The notes: a model not told the origin generated them from the letters alone. A stretch of DNA of 64,000 nucleotides from Gammaproteobacteria bacterium (GCA_018813765.1 JAHJBC010000001.1:310001-374000); one strand, 5' to 3'; counted from the stretch's first letter, positions 36,529-45,142 are shown. Numbers and translations: made by a program.

Positions 36529-36630
36529 CGTCACACCGGCGCAGGCCGGTGTCCAGTGTATTTATTGAACTGGATTCCCGCCTGAACGAAGATCAGCCTG
36601 TCCTGAGCCTGACGAAGGGCGGGAATGACG
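36529..36630. repeat. Composite intergenic repeat with terminal CGTCA/TGACG
   Basis: The stretch begins CGTCACACCGGC and ends GGCGGGAATGACG. It holds one hairpin (ACCGGC-GCAG-GCCGGT, near 36535-36550) and a 9-bp stem ATTCCCGCC (36574-36582) pairing with GGCGGGAAT (36618-36626). Inside that loop sits CAGCCTGTCCTGAGCCTGA (36594-36612), resembling a widespread short repeat (CCTGTCCTGAGC...GAAGG). So one repeat appears nested in another. It ends 18 bases before the ubiE start. Confidence 0.75.
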
Positions 36631-36648
36631 AAACCAAGGAGCATCACC

Positions 36649-37380
36649 ATGGCAAAGACCCATTTCGGTTTTGAGACCGTAGACGAAACAGAAAAGGCCA
36701 AGAAGGTCGCCGGCGTATTCACCTCCGTCGCCAGCAAATACGACATCATGAACGACCTCATGTCGGTCGGCCTGCACCGCATCTGGAAGCGCTTCGCCGT
36801 CGGACAGGCCAATGTGCATCAGGGCCAGCGTGTGCTGGACATCGCGGGCGGTTCCGGCGACCTGTCGCGTTTGTTCCTCGACAAGGTCGGCAGCAGCGGA
36901 CAAGTCGTCCTCACCGACATCAACAACGCCATGCTGCGTGTCGGCCGCGACCGCCTGCTCGACGAAGGCCTCGCCACGCCCACCGCGCAATGCGACGCCG
37001 AACACCTGCCCTTCCCCGACAACTATTTCGATGTGGTCAGCATTGCCTTTGGCCTGCGCAACGTGACGCACAAGGATGCCGCTCTGCGCGAGATGAAGCG
37101 CGTGCTCAAACCCGGCGGCCGCGTGATCGTGCTGGAATTCTCCAAGGTCGCCAAACCGCTGGAGAAGATGTACGACCTCTATTCATTCAAGATCCTGCCC
37201 AAGATGGGCGAGATCATCGCCAACGACCCCGACAGCTACCGCTACCTCGCCGAGTCCATCCGCATGCATCCGGGACAGGAGGAGTTGAAGAAGATGATGG
37301 AAGAAGCCGGGCTGGAGCGGGTGGAATATTTCAATATGACGGGTGGGGTGGTGGCGGTGCATCGGGGGTATAAGCTGTAA
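36649..37380 (+). CDS. ubiE: Ubiquinone/menaquinone biosynthesis C-methyltransferase UbiE
   Basis: A 243-residue SAM methyltransferase of quinone synthesis. [20 protein letters not shown] and [19 protein letters not shown] are UbiE signatures; [16 protein letters not shown] is the SAM motif and [23 protein letters not shown] follows. It ends [15 protein letters not shown] 36649 follows AAGGAGCATCACC; the ribosome site begins right beyond a composite repeat, so the promoter may lie in or before that repeat. Confidence 0.96.
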   Translation: MAKTHFGFETVDETEKAKKVAGVFTSVASKYDIMNDLMSVGLHRIWKRFAVGQANVHQGQRVLDIAGGSGDLSRLFLDKVGSSGQVVLTDINNAMLRVGRDRLLDEGLATPTAQCDAEHLPFPDNYFDVVSIAFGLRNVTHKDAALREMKRVLKPGGRVIVLEFSKVAKPLEKMYDLYSFKILPKMGEIIANDPDSYRYLAESIRMHPGQEELKKMMEEAGLERVEYFNMTGGVVAVHRGYKL

Positions 37381-37450
37381 AACTTCAACTTGCTTGTCGT
37401 AAGAGTTAAGGGAAATTTGGCCATCAAGCAGACCATATTTTGGAGAAATT

Positions 37451-37927
37451 ATGGATATCGTATCAATTGGTGCTGCATATGAAGGCCTAAAAAATAGTAA
37501 GCAAATCCTAGGCGCTATTTTTGAAGCAAAAGTTGATGCAGAGGCAAAGCCGCGAGTGCTTGCTGCCCTTGAGCAACTTGGCGATGCACAAGATGCATTA
37601 TTTTCTTTGCGTGAAGAACTTTTCAGGCTTCAAACGGAGAATGATCTGCTTAGACGGCAACTCGCTGATGCGAATTCTTGGGATACACGTGCTGGACAAT
37701 ATCAACTCACACATACCGACGGTGGAGCCGTAGTTTTTAAGTTTAATGGGCAACCTGAGCATTTTGCGTGCCCCAGCTGCTTTAATAAGCATGAGATTCA
37801 CATACTCCAAGATAATCGGACAATGAGCGGAAAGTTCCGATGCACTGGCTGCACAGCCGAGTTTCCAATTAAACCGCATGAATCAGCTCCAGCGCCTGTC
37901 GTACATACGAGACGCCCATTTATTTAG
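37451..37927 (+). CDS. Hypothetical protein with coiled coil and zinc-ribbon-like C terminus
   Basis: I do not recognise this 158-residue protein as a whole. The first half is helical and probably coiled coil (ALEQLGDAQDALFSLREEL, FRLQTENDLLRRQLADAN). The second half has two CxxC knuckles 24 residues apart (ACPSC ... CTGC), as in a treble-clef or zinc-ribbon finger. The gene is AT-richer than ubiE and others nearby, suggesting recent acquisition. It has a weak ribosome site (GGAG, 37442-37445). Nucleic-acid binding is possible but unproven. Confidence 0.65.
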   Translation: MDIVSIGAAYEGLKNSKQILGAIFEAKVDAEAKPRVLAALEQLGDAQDALFSLREELFRLQTENDLLRRQLADANSWDTRAGQYQLTHTDGGAVVFKFNGQPEHFACPSCFNKHEIHILQDNRTMSGKFRCTGCTAEFPIKPHESAPAPVVHTRRPFI

Positions 37928-37983
37928 CCAAGTAGGGTGAGCACGTGGTTGTGCCCTCGCGGATAGAAAATGTAACCAACATT

Positions 37984-38283
37984 ATGCGTAAAGTTGCCCC
38001 TGTATCTTCCGGCGAAATGCTGGATGAAGAATTCCTGAAACCGTTGGGAATGACCAAGTATCGCCTTGCCAAGGAGATCGGTGTGCCGCCACAGCGTATC
38101 GGCGACATCATCTCAGGCAAACGCGGTATCACTGCAGATACCGATCTGCGACTCTGCCGTTTTTTCAGTTTGTCGGACGGCTGGTGGCTACGGCTTCAGG
38201 CGAAGTACGATACCGAAATGGCCAAGGATTCTCTGGCGGAAGTGTTGAAGAACATTCATCCGCTGGAACGAGCAGCAGCTTAA
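37984..38283 (+). CDS. higA: HigA-family addiction module antitoxin (no toxin seen)
   Basis: A 99-residue helix-turn-helix protein in the typical HigA/VapI format: VSSGEMLDEEFLKPLGMTKYRLAKEIGVPPQRIGDIISGKRGITADTDLRLCRFF, then WWLRLQAKYDTEMAKD. HigB toxin normally lies just upstream; here only 56 bases separate this gene from the unrelated zinc-ribbon gene, and neither side has a HigB-like frame. It may be an orphan antitoxin or a regulator. ATG 37984 is chosen; GTG 37945 would add 13 residues. Confidence 0.88.
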   Translation: MRKVAPVSSGEMLDEEFLKPLGMTKYRLAKEIGVPPQRIGDIISGKRGITADTDLRLCRFFSLSDGWWLRLQAKYDTEMAKDSLAEVLKNIHPLERAAA

Positions 38284-38316
38284 GAACACCACAATATTTC
38301 AATCACAGGAATCACC

Positions 38317-38658
38317 ATGACCGCTTTACCCAAATGCCCCAAATGCAGTTCCGAATACACCTACGAAGACGGCAGCAACTACGTCTGCCCCGAATGCGCG
38401 CATGAGTGGCCCAAGGACGCTCCTGCCGAGGCCGGTGAGCAGGCCAAGGTGTTCAAGGATGCCTTCGGTAACGTGTTGCAGGATGGCGATACCATTACGG
38501 TGATCAAAGACCTGAAGGTGAAGGGTTCGTCTGCGGTGGTGAAGGTGGGCACCAAGGTTAAGAACATCCGCCTGGTGGATGGCGACCATGACATCGACTG
38601 CAAGATCGACGGCATCGGGCCGATGTCGCTGAAGACCGAGTTTGTTAAGAAGGCTTGA
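38317..38658 (+). CDS. phnA: Zinc-ribbon protein PhnA/YjdM
   Basis: A 113-residue protein: [28 protein letters not shown] forms an N-terminal zinc ribbon, and [27 protein letters not shown] and [22 protein letters not shown] form the conserved C-terminal SH3-like part. Despite the old name it is not required for phosphonate use; the biochemical role is unclear. It lies 33 bases after higA. Confidence 0.93.
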   Translation: MTALPKCPKCSSEYTYEDGSNYVCPECAHEWPKDAPAEAGEQAKVFKDAFGNVLQDGDTITVIKDLKVKGSSAVVKVGTKVKNIRLVDGDHDIDCKIDGIGPMSLKTEFVKKA

Positions 38659-38687
38659 AGCACCGCTTCTTCATTCGGGAGTGATCC

Positions 38688-38909
38688 GTGCCGCTCGGTG
38701 ACATTGCCGCTGGTTTGATCTCTGGTGCAGCACGTCTGGTCGCTCACATTTTTCTTGAAATCGTTATCGAAATTCTCGTGCGTGGGCCGGGTTATCTGAT
38801 CTGCCGAGTTTTCAGGAGGGACATTGATCCCGATGGGGGTTGGGTTGTTGTGGTCGGCCTGTCTTTCTGGTTCGCATTGTTATTTTTGGCTATAGTTTTT
38901 TTCGCTTGA
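38688..38909 (+). CDS. Small membrane protein, unknown
   Basis: A 73-residue protein read from GTG 38688 with two hydrophobic segments: AAGLISGAARLVAHIFLEIVIEIL and WVVVVGLSFWFALLFLAIVFFA, separated by a charged loop (CRVFRRDIDPDGG). I do not recognise a family. It sits between phnA and a small Cys-rich gene on the same strand. Support is the clean frame and plausible topology only. Confidence 0.5.
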   Translation: MPLGDIAAGLISGAARLVAHIFLEIVIEILVRGPGYLICRVFRRDIDPDGGWVVVVGLSFWFALLFLAIVFFA

Positions 38910-38922
38910 TGCTGGAGTGGTT

Positions 38923-39120
38923 ATGAGTGGCTGGGGATGTCCGCATGAGTTGGATGGCAAGTGCCAGAAGGTGTTGAACAAGCCGTGCGACATCGGCATG
39001 AAGGGTTGCGTGCTGGCGGGGCGTTTCCGCTTTGCCGATCCGAGCAAGAACCGGCCGAAGAAGAGCCCAGACCCATCTTCCGCAGAGCCGCCCTCTTCCG
39101 ACAATGACCAGCAGCAGTAA
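38923..39120 (+). CDS. Small cysteine-rich conserved-looking protein
   Basis: A 65-residue protein, MSGWGCPHELDGKCQKVLNK, then PCDIGMKGCVLAGRFRFAD and a hydrophilic Pro/Ser-rich tail ending DNDQQQ. Four Cys in the first 29 residues suggest metal binding. I recall similar short proteins in betaproteobacteria but not a function. CTGGAG lies before the ATG. Its last 17 bases overlap the start of the pseudouridine synthase gene in another frame, so the two are probably co-expressed. Confidence 0.68.
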   Translation: MSGWGCPHELDGKCQKVLNKPCDIGMKGCVLAGRFRFADPSKNRPKKSPDPSSAEPPSSDNDQQQ

Positions 39121-39733
39121 CACGCTTGATCTGATCTATTGCGATGATTCGCTGCTGGTCGTAAACAAGCCCGCCGGTTTGCTGGCAGTGCCGGGGCGCG
39201 GCGCGGACAAGCAGGATTGTCTTTCTGCCCGGCTGCTGCCGGATTTTCCCGATTCTCTCGTGGTGCATCGCCTGGATATGGCGACTTCCGGTCTGATGGT
39301 GTTCGCACGCGGGAAAGCGATGCAGCGTCGGCTTTCGCAAATATTCCGCGAGCGCGAGGTGAGCAAGCGCTACATCGCAGTCGTTTCGGGCAAGCCGGAA
39401 CAGGATGTCGGCGAGATAGCCTTGCCCCTGGTCTGCGACTGGCCGAACCGGCCAAAGCAGATGGTCGATCACGCACTGGGCAAGCCCTCGCTCACGCGCT
39501 ATTGCATGCTGGATATGGAGGGTGCCAACTCGCGCGTGGAGCTTGAGCCGGTCACCGGTCGCACCCACCAGCTCCGCCTGCATATGGCTGCCATCGGCCA
39601 CCCCATCCTCGGCGACGCCTTGTACGGCATTGAATCCAGTGCTCCACGTTTGCTGCTGCATGCCGTTTCGCTGGACTTTGCGCATCCGGCGGATGCTGCG
39701 CCCTTGTATTTTGAGAGTTCGGCTCCATTCTAG
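39104..39733 (+). CDS. rluA: RluA-family pseudouridine synthase
   Basis: A 209-residue pseudouridine synthase without an S4 domain. LDLIYCDDSLLVVNKPAGLLAVPG, the catalytic-Asp motif VVHRLDMATSGLMVFAR, KRYIAVVSG, ELEPVTGRTHQLRLHMAAIGHPILGD and the C-terminal RLLLHAVSLDFAHP are diagnostic. The size and lack of S4 fit RluA, which modifies 23S U746 and tRNA position 32. ATG 39104 starts 17 bases inside the preceding small gene. Confidence 0.9.
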   Translation: MTSSSNTLDLIYCDDSLLVVNKPAGLLAVPGRGADKQDCLSARLLPDFPDSLVVHRLDMATSGLMVFARGKAMQRRLSQIFREREVSKRYIAVVSGKPEQDVGEIALPLVCDWPNRPKQMVDHALGKPSLTRYCMLDMEGANSRVELEPVTGRTHQLRLHMAAIGHPILGDALYGIESSAPRLLLHAVSLDFAHPADAAPLYFESSAPF

Positions 39734-39792
39734 TGTCCGTGCTGCCTTTGACCGTCTTGAGCACATTGTTCGATCACACTACAAGGAACCCA

Positions 39793-40620
39793 ATGAAACG
39801 CTTCGCCGTCTTCCTGACCATTGTTCTGACCAGTCTTTCCCTGCTCGCTGCGAATGCCGAAGCCAAGCGCTTCGGTGGTGGCGGCAGTTTCGGCAAGCAG
39901 CGCACCTTGAGCGCCCCGGCACAGAAATCCACCGCCGCGCCCGCGCAGAATACCCCGGCACAACCCGCCGCCCCGCAGTCCACCGGCAACAAGTGGCTGG
40001 GACCGCTGGCGGGTATCGCCGCCGGTTTGGGACTGGCTGCCCTGTTCTCGCATCTGGGGCTGGGTGAAGGTATGGGCATGTTGCTGATGATCGTGCTGGC
40101 CGGTGTTGCCGTGATGTTCCTGATGTCGATGCTGCGCCGCAAACAGCAGCCCGCGATGCAATATGCCGGAGGCGCAGCCCAAGGCGGTTCTTACCAGCCC
40201 GCTGCGCAACCGCAAAGCGCCAGCTCAGCACCTTCGATAAACACCAGCATCCCCGCCGATTTCCCGGTGGAAAGTTTCCTGCGCGGCGCGAAGACCACCT
40301 TCATTCGCCTGCAGGCCGCCAATGACCGCAGGGATCTGGACGACATCCGCGAGTACACCACACCGGAGATGTTCGCCGAGGTCTCAATGCAGATCAGCGA
40401 ACGCGGCGATGCGCCGCAGAAGACCGATGTGGTTGCCATTAACACCGACCTGCTGGAAGTGGCGACCGAGGGCAACCTTGCCATCGCCAGTGTGCGCATG
40501 GTCGGGCAGATCCGCGAGAACGGCGGGGCTGCGGAAAGCTTCGACGAAGTCTGGCATGTGCAGAAAAACCTGAAGGACGACAAATCGGTCTGGTTGTTGG
40601 CCGGAATCCAGCAGCTTTAA
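39793..40620 (+). CDS. Tim44-like domain membrane protein
   Basis: A 275-residue protein: signal peptide MKRFAVFLTIVLTSLSLLAANAEA, a Gly/Ser/Ala/Pro-rich stretch (KRFGGGGSFGKQRT), a transmembrane region (ALFSHLGLGEGMGMLLMIVL) near residue 95-120 and a C-terminal Tim44-like domain (FLRGAKTTFIRLQAANDRRDLDDIREYTTPEMFAEV ... ESFDEVWHVQK). The family occurs in many proteobacteria with unproven function. AAGGAACCCA precedes the ATG. A strong terminator follows. Confidence 0.87.
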   Translation: MKRFAVFLTIVLTSLSLLAANAEAKRFGGGGSFGKQRTLSAPAQKSTAAPAQNTPAQPAAPQSTGNKWLGPLAGIAAGLGLAALFSHLGLGEGMGMLLMIVLAGVAVMFLMSMLRRKQQPAMQYAGGAAQGGSYQPAAQPQSASSAPSINTSIPADFPVESFLRGAKTTFIRLQAANDRRDLDDIREYTTPEMFAEVSMQISERGDAPQKTDVVAINTDLLEVATEGNLAIASVRMVGQIRENGGAAESFDEVWHVQKNLKDDKSVWLLAGIQQL

Positions 40621-40643
40621 GACACGGACTCAAGTAAACTAGC

Positions 40644-40673
40644 GGGCGCGGTGATTTCACCGCGCCCTTTTTT
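40644..40673 (+). terminator. Rho-independent terminator after the Tim44-like gene
   Basis: An 11-bp stem (40644-40654 with 40657-40667, GGGCGCGGTGA / TCACCGCGCCC) is followed by six T. It closes the upstream gene 24 bases after its stop and lies just before ubiB, so ubiB needs its own promoter or read-through. Confidence 0.9.
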
Positions 40674-40687
40674 CTGGATTTGTGGCG

Positions 40688-42211
40688 ATGCGTTTCTTAC
40701 GCTTGATCAAGATCATCTTCGTCGTCCTGCGTTTCGGCCTGGACGAGTTCCTGCTGGCCCATGCTCGCACGCGCTGGCTGCGCGGTCCGTTGAACCTGCT
40801 GCTGTTCTTCCGTAACGTTTCGCGTCCGCGCGCCGTGCGGCTGCGGCTGGCGCTGGAGACGCTGGGACCCATCTTCGTCAAGTTCGGGCAGATGCTGTCC
40901 ACACGCCGCGACCTAATCCCCACCGACATCGCCGACGAACTGGCAAAGTTGCAAGATCAGGTGCCTCCCTTCCCTTCCGACCAGGCAGTGGCGTTGCTGG
41001 AAGAGGCTTTTGGCAAACCTTTGTGCGAGGTGTTCAAGGAATTCGACGAGACGCCCGTGGCCAGCGCATCGGTGGCGCAGGTGCATTTTGCGGTGTTGCC
41101 GGATGGGCGCGAGGCGGCAGTCAAGGTTTTGCGTCCGGGCATTGAGCGCGTCATCGGACATGATGTGGCGTTGCTGGAGATTTGTGCGGGACTGATGGAA
41201 CGCTGGTGGGAAGACGGCAAGCGGCTGAAACCCAAACTGGTGGTCGCCGAGTTCGAGAAATACCTGCACGACGAGCTGGACATGATGCGCGAGGCGGCCA
41301 ATTGCAGCCAGTTGCGGCGCAATTTTGCCGATGCCCGTTTGCTGCTGGTACCCGAGGTCTATTGGGACTGGTGTTCAGAGTCGGTGATGGTGATGGAGCG
41401 CATGCAGGGCCTGCCTATCAGCAGCATCAGCGGTCTGCGCGCAGCCGGGATCGACTTGCCCAAGTTGGCTGCCAACGGTGTGGAGATCTTCTATACGCAG
41501 GTGTTCCGCGACGGTTTCTTCCATGCCGACATGCACCCCGGCAACATCCTGGTGACTCACGACGGCCGCTATGTGGCGATGGATTTCGGCATCGTCGGCA
41601 CGCTGACCGTTTCGGACAAGAGTTATCTGGCGCAGAATTTCATCGCGTTCTTCAACCGCGACTACAAGCGCGTGGCCGAGCTGCACATTGAATCGGGCTG
41701 GGCGCCTGCCAATACCCGCGTGGATGAGTTCGAGGCGGCGATACGCTCGGTGTGCGAGCCGATCTTCGACAAGCCGCTGCGCGAAGTGTCTTTCGGCAAG
41801 GTGTTGTTGCGCCTGTTCCAGACCTCGCGCCGGTTCGGCATCCAGGTGCAGCCGCAGTTGGTGTTGTTGCAGAAGACGCTGCTCAATATCGAAGGACTGG
41901 GCCTGCAACTCGATCCCGAACTCGACCTGTGGAAAACGGCCAAGCCCTGGCTGGAGCGCTGGATGGGCGAGCAGGTCGGCTGGCGCGGTTTCCTCAAAAA
42001 CCTGCGCGCCGAGGCCCCGCGCTATGCCAACCTGCTGCCGCAATTGCCGCGTTTGCTGCACCAGCGCCTGAATGTGGACCTCGTCGATGAGGCGGCGCCG
42101 ATGTTGCGCGAGATGCTGATACAACAAAAAAAGCGCAATGCCTTGTTGTCGGTCATCGCGCTTCTGCTGGGTGCTTCGGTGCTGCTCACTGCCTACATCT
42201 ATTTCGTCTAG
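40688..42211 (+). CDS. ubiB: Ubiquinone biosynthesis protein UbiB (ABC1/ADCK-type atypical kinase)
   Basis: A 507-residue membrane-associated protein of ubiquinone synthesis. [19 protein letters not shown] is the KxGQ motif, [25 protein letters not shown] the Ala-rich loop and Lys, [15 protein letters not shown] the catalytic loop and MDFGIVG the metal site. The C terminus ends in a membrane helix ([22 protein letters not shown]). ATG 40688 is preferred to GTG 40682. Its stop overlaps the convergent parA-like gene (CTAG). Confidence 0.96.
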   Translation: MRFLRLIKIIFVVLRFGLDEFLLAHARTRWLRGPLNLLLFFRNVSRPRAVRLRLALETLGPIFVKFGQMLSTRRDLIPTDIADELAKLQDQVPPFPSDQAVALLEEAFGKPLCEVFKEFDETPVASASVAQVHFAVLPDGREAAVKVLRPGIERVIGHDVALLEICAGLMERWWEDGKRLKPKLVVAEFEKYLHDELDMMREAANCSQLRRNFADARLLLVPEVYWDWCSESVMVMERMQGLPISSISGLRAAGIDLPKLAANGVEIFYTQVFRDGFFHADMHPGNILVTHDGRYVAMDFGIVGTLTVSDKSYLAQNFIAFFNRDYKRVAELHIESGWAPANTRVDEFEAAIRSVCEPIFDKPLREVSFGKVLLRLFQTSRRFGIQVQPQLVLLQKTLLNIEGLGLQLDPELDLWKTAKPWLERWMGEQVGWRGFLKNLRAEAPRYANLLPQLPRLLHQRLNVDLVDEAAPMLREMLIQQKKRNALLSVIALLLGASVLLTAYIYFV

Positions 42212-42972
42212 ACGAATCCGCTGTCCATCAATTCCTTCGCCAGCGCCTTGTAGTCCGCCGCACCGGGGCTGTGCGGCGCGAACGCGAATACATCCAACCC
42301 ATGCATCGGACAGGTGGCCAGCGCCACGTTCTCGCCGATGCGCGTCTTGCACACCAGATTCCCGTAGCGTTCCTTGAGTTTGTCGTAAATGTCGTATGAC
42401 AGTTTGCGGCGCGAGTCGAAGCGCGTGACCACGACACGACGCTCGAACTTGCGATCCAGCTTCTTCTCCAGCACGTTCAGTGCGCTGTCGAGCCGGTGCA
42501 CGCCGTGCTGCGAAAGATAGTCCGCGGACACCGGGATCAGCACGCGATCAGCAGCCAGCAATGCGTTGAGTGTCAGCACCCCCAGCATCGGACAGCAATC
42601 GATGAGAATGGGCGCGCCAGTGAGCGCCAGCTCTTCGCCCAAGCCCTGCTTCAACAGCTTGGCCGCCTGCGGGTCTTTGCCGTAAAGGGCGTCGATCTTG
42701 GAGAGTTCCAGCGAAGCCGGGATGATCTGCCAGCCCGCCGGGGTGTTGTGCAACAGTTGGGCGAGCGGGACCTTGTCCCGGAAGAACGATGCGATGTTCT
42801 TTTCCTGGTGTGTGCCGTTCTTGAGTCCCGAGGAGATGGTCAGATGCCCCTGCGGATCCATGTCGATCGCAATGGGACTCTTCTGCGCCAGGGATAGCGC
42901 AGCTGTCAGGTTCAGGCAGGTGGTGGTTTTACCCACGCCCCCCTTCTGGTTGAAAACGGCGATCACCGCCAT
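42208..42972 (-). CDS. Orphan ParA-family ATPase
   Basis: A 254-residue deviant-Walker ATPase: [51 protein letters not shown] and [20 protein letters not shown]. It differs clearly from the chromosomal ParA at 54668-55441 and has no parB partner or parS nearby. Such orphans position cargo proteins or are remnants of plasmids and integrated elements. It lies just downstream of the glmS tail relics, which makes an element origin conceivable, though codon use looks native. Confidence 0.87.
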   Translation of the reverse strand: MAVIAVFNQKGGVGKTTTCLNLTAALSLAQKSPIAIDMDPQGHLTISSGLKNGTHQEKNIASFFRDKVPLAQLLHNTPAGWQIIPASLELSKIDALYGKDPQAAKLLKQGLGEELALTGAPILIDCCPMLGVLTLNALLAADRVLIPVSADYLSQHGVHRLDSALNVLEKKLDRKFERRVVVTRFDSRRKLSYDIYDKLKERYGNLVCKTRIGENVALATCPMHGLDVFAFAPHSPGAADYKALAKELMDSGFV

Positions 42973-43006
42973 GGGTTACTCCGCGACTATTGTTGTCATT
43001 CAGGAA

Positions 43007-43079
43007 ATGCAGGAGCGCAGCTTCACCGCGCGACAATACAATCGGGGACTTATCGCGCAGCAAAGCTGCGCTCCTGCAT
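43007..43079. repeat. Second REP-type inverted pair (REPIN-like)
   Basis: A 17-bp perfect inverted repeat (43007-43023 with 43063-43079, ATGCAGGAGCGCAGCTT) encloses 39 bases. The right arm read on the minus strand continues as GCGCAGC-TTT-GCTGCGC followed by GATAAG, i.e. the REP hairpin plus tail; the left copy is less perfect. The GCAGGAGC head parallels GTAGGAGC of the pair at 2161-2220. It lies between the orphan parA start and the glmS tail relics. Confidence 0.78.
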
Positions 43080-43113
43080 GCCCTGTTCCATCATAAACCC
43101 ATCGCAAAACCAG

Positions 43114-43158
43114 TCACTCTTCAGTAACGGACTTTGCATGATCGGGAGGTTGTGGTTT
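43114..43158 (-). pseudogene. Relic glmS 3' tail, distal copy
   Basis: On the minus strand this reads KPQPPDHAKSVTEE and stop TGA, matching the GlmS ending [12 protein letters not shown] at the core residues AKSVT-E. The bases after the stop (CTGGTTTTGCGATGGGTTT) also resemble those after the true glmS stop (CCGGATTTGCGCGGGGTTT), so the copied unit spans the stop codon. It has no upstream coding part. Confidence 0.75.
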
Positions 43159-43199
43159 CGGCCGCCTTTTCGGGCTTAACTTGCCATCCAACTTCGGCT

Positions 43200-43238
43200 T
43201 TATTCCACCGTAACGGATTTGGCGAGATTCCTTGGCTT
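43200..43238 (-). pseudogene. Relic glmS 3' tail, proximal copy
   Basis: On the minus strand this reads [12 protein letters not shown] followed by TAA: all twelve last residues of GlmS are kept, but nine of the twelve codons differ from the functional gene (43318-43356), all silently. The preceding bases are not GlmS-like. Such silent divergence means the tail came from a separately evolving glmS, most simply carried in on an integrated element. It covers the segment that TnsD-type proteins recognise in attTn7. Confidence 0.85.
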
Positions 43239-43317
43239 GTAGCTTCGGCCGGGGCGTTGCCCCTTAACGCTCGCTACGCTCGCATTAGCCTTCGCCGCAA
43301 ACCCCGCGCAAATCCGG

Positions 43318-45141
43318 TCACTCGACCGTAACCGACTTTGCAAGATTGCGGGGTTTGTCCACATCCGTTCCCTTTTGCAACGCTACGTAATATGCCAACA
43401 GTTGCAGCGGGACGGTGTGCAGAATAGGGCTCAGAAAACCTGCGTGTTCGGGCATTTGCAGGATGTGGATGCCATCCGATTCGCGGATGTGGGTATTCGC
43501 GTCCGCGAAAACGAATAGTTCGCCGCCCCTTGCGCGTACTTCCTGCAAGTTGGATTTCAGCTTTTCCAGCAGGGCGTCGTTGGGGGCGACCGAGACCACC
43601 GGCATGTCCTTGTCCACCAGCGCCAGCGGGCCGTGCTTTAGCTCGCCCGCCGGATAGGCCTCGGCATGGATGTAGGAGATCTCCTTGAGTTTGAGCGCGC
43701 CTTCGAGGGCGATGGGGTAATGCATGCCGCGTCCCAGGAACAGTGCATGGTGCTTGTCGGCGAAGTGTTTCGATAGTTCGGCGATTTTGGGTTCCAGCGC
43801 CAGCACCTTTTGCACTGCGGCGGGCAAATGGCGCAGTTCGTGCAGGTACTGTTGCTCGCGGTTCGCATCGAGGCGACCGCGCAGTTTGGCCAGCACCAGC
43901 GTGAGCAGGAACAGGGCGGCAAGCTGAGTGGTGAAGGCCTTGGTCGAGGCAACGCCGATCTCGGGGCCGGCGCGGGTCAGCAGGCGCAGTTTCGACTGGC
44001 GGATGATGGCGCTTTCCGGCACGTTGCAAATGGCCAGCGTGTAGGGATGGCCGGTCGTCTTGGCATGATTGAGTGCTGCCAGCGTGTCCGCCGTCTCGCC
44101 GGATTGCGAGATAGTGACCACCAGCGCCTTCGGATTTACAACGCTGGTGCGATAGCGGTATTCGCTTGCTACTTCAACGCTGCACGAAATTCCGGCGATC
44201 TCTTCCAGCCAGTAACGGGCCACCTGCCCGGCGTGGTTGCTGGTGCCGCAGGCGAGGATGAGGATGTGCTCGATCTGCGGAAAGATGGTCGCTGCTTCGG
44301 CGCCGAAGATGCCTGGCACCAGCGACTGGCTGTTGCACACCGATTCCAGCGTATTGGCCAGCGCCTGCGGCTGCTCGTGGATCTCTTTCTGCATGTAGTG
44401 CTGGTACTCGCCCAGTTCCACGCTGTCGTTGTCCAGTTCGCTCACATGCATCTGGCGCTGTACGGCATTGCCCTGCGCATCGAATATGCGGTAATTGTTG
44501 AGGTTGACTTCGACCAGGTCGCCCTCTTCCAGATAGACCACGTTTTTCGTGACTTGCAGCAGTGCCGACATGTCGGATGCGACGAAATGCTCGCCTTCCC
44601 CCACGCCCAGCAGCAACGGGCTGCCCTTGCGCGCGGCGATGAACTGGTGCGGATTGTCCGCCGCCACCACGGCGATGGCATAGGCGCCGACCAGTTGCTG
44701 CAACGCCATCTGCGTGGCCACCAGCAGGCTGCCCTGCGCATAATGGCTGTGGATCAGGTGGGCGATGACTTCGGTGTCGGTGTCCGAGGTGAATTCGTAA
44801 CCGTGCGCAGTCAGTTCGGCGCGCAGTTCCTCGTAGTTCTCGATGATGCCGTTATGCACCACCGAGATCAGGTCGCGGCTGATGTGCGGGTGGGCGTTGC
44901 GTTCGCTCGGCACGCCGTGCGTGGCCCAGCGCGTGTGGGCAATGCCCAGTTCGCCGTGCGTATTAGCACTCTTCTGCGCCAGTTCGGAGACGCGCCCGGT
45001 GCTGCGCACGCGGTCCAGTTTACCGTCGTGCACCACCACCAGCCCGGCGGAATCGTAGCCGCGGTACTCCAGCCGCAGCAAACCGTTCACCAGGATGGGA
45101 ACGATGTTTCGTTTTGCAACTGCACCGACTATTCCGCACAT
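43318..45141 (-). CDS. glmS: Glutamine-fructose-6-phosphate aminotransferase (isomerizing)
   Basis: A 607-residue enzyme making glucosamine-6-phosphate for peptidoglycan and LPS. The N terminus [17 protein letters not shown] gives the catalytic Cys after Met removal (glutaminase domain, to about residue 240); two SIS isomerase domains follow ([55 protein letters not shown]). It ends [13 protein letters not shown], the coding part of attTn7. glmU ends one base upstream, so glmU-glmS are co-transcribed. Two relic copies of its 3' tail lie downstream. Confidence 0.97.
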   Translation of the reverse strand: MCGIVGAVAKRNIVPILVNGLLRLEYRGYDSAGLVVVHDGKLDRVRSTGRVSELAQKSANTHGELGIAHTRWATHGVPSERNAHPHISRDLISVVHNGIIENYEELRAELTAHGYEFTSDTDTEVIAHLIHSHYAQGSLLVATQMALQQLVGAYAIAVVAADNPHQFIAARKGSPLLLGVGEGEHFVASDMSALLQVTKNVVYLEEGDLVEVNLNNYRIFDAQGNAVQRQMHVSELDNDSVELGEYQHYMQKEIHEQPQALANTLESVCNSQSLVPGIFGAEAATIFPQIEHILILACGTSNHAGQVARYWLEEIAGISCSVEVASEYRYRTSVVNPKALVVTISQSGETADTLAALNHAKTTGHPYTLAICNVPESAIIRQSKLRLLTRAGPEIGVASTKAFTTQLAALFLLTLVLAKLRGRLDANREQQYLHELRHLPAAVQKVLALEPKIAELSKHFADKHHALFLGRGMHYPIALEGALKLKEISYIHAEAYPAGELKHGPLALVDKDMPVVSVAPNDALLEKLKSNLQEVRARGGELFVFADANTHIRESDGIHILQMPEHAGFLSPILHTVPLQLLAYYVALQKGTDVDKPRNLAKSVTVE

Positions 45142-45142
45142 C

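Noticed and set aside
37928-37983. A possible HigB toxin gene upstream of higA
   Set aside because: Only 56 bases are available and no HigB-like reading frame is visible on either strand.
43239-43317. The GCTCGC-TAC-GCTCGC run (near 43269-43284) as a terminator for glmS
   Set aside because: It is a direct repeat rather than a stem, and no T-run follows on the minus strand.
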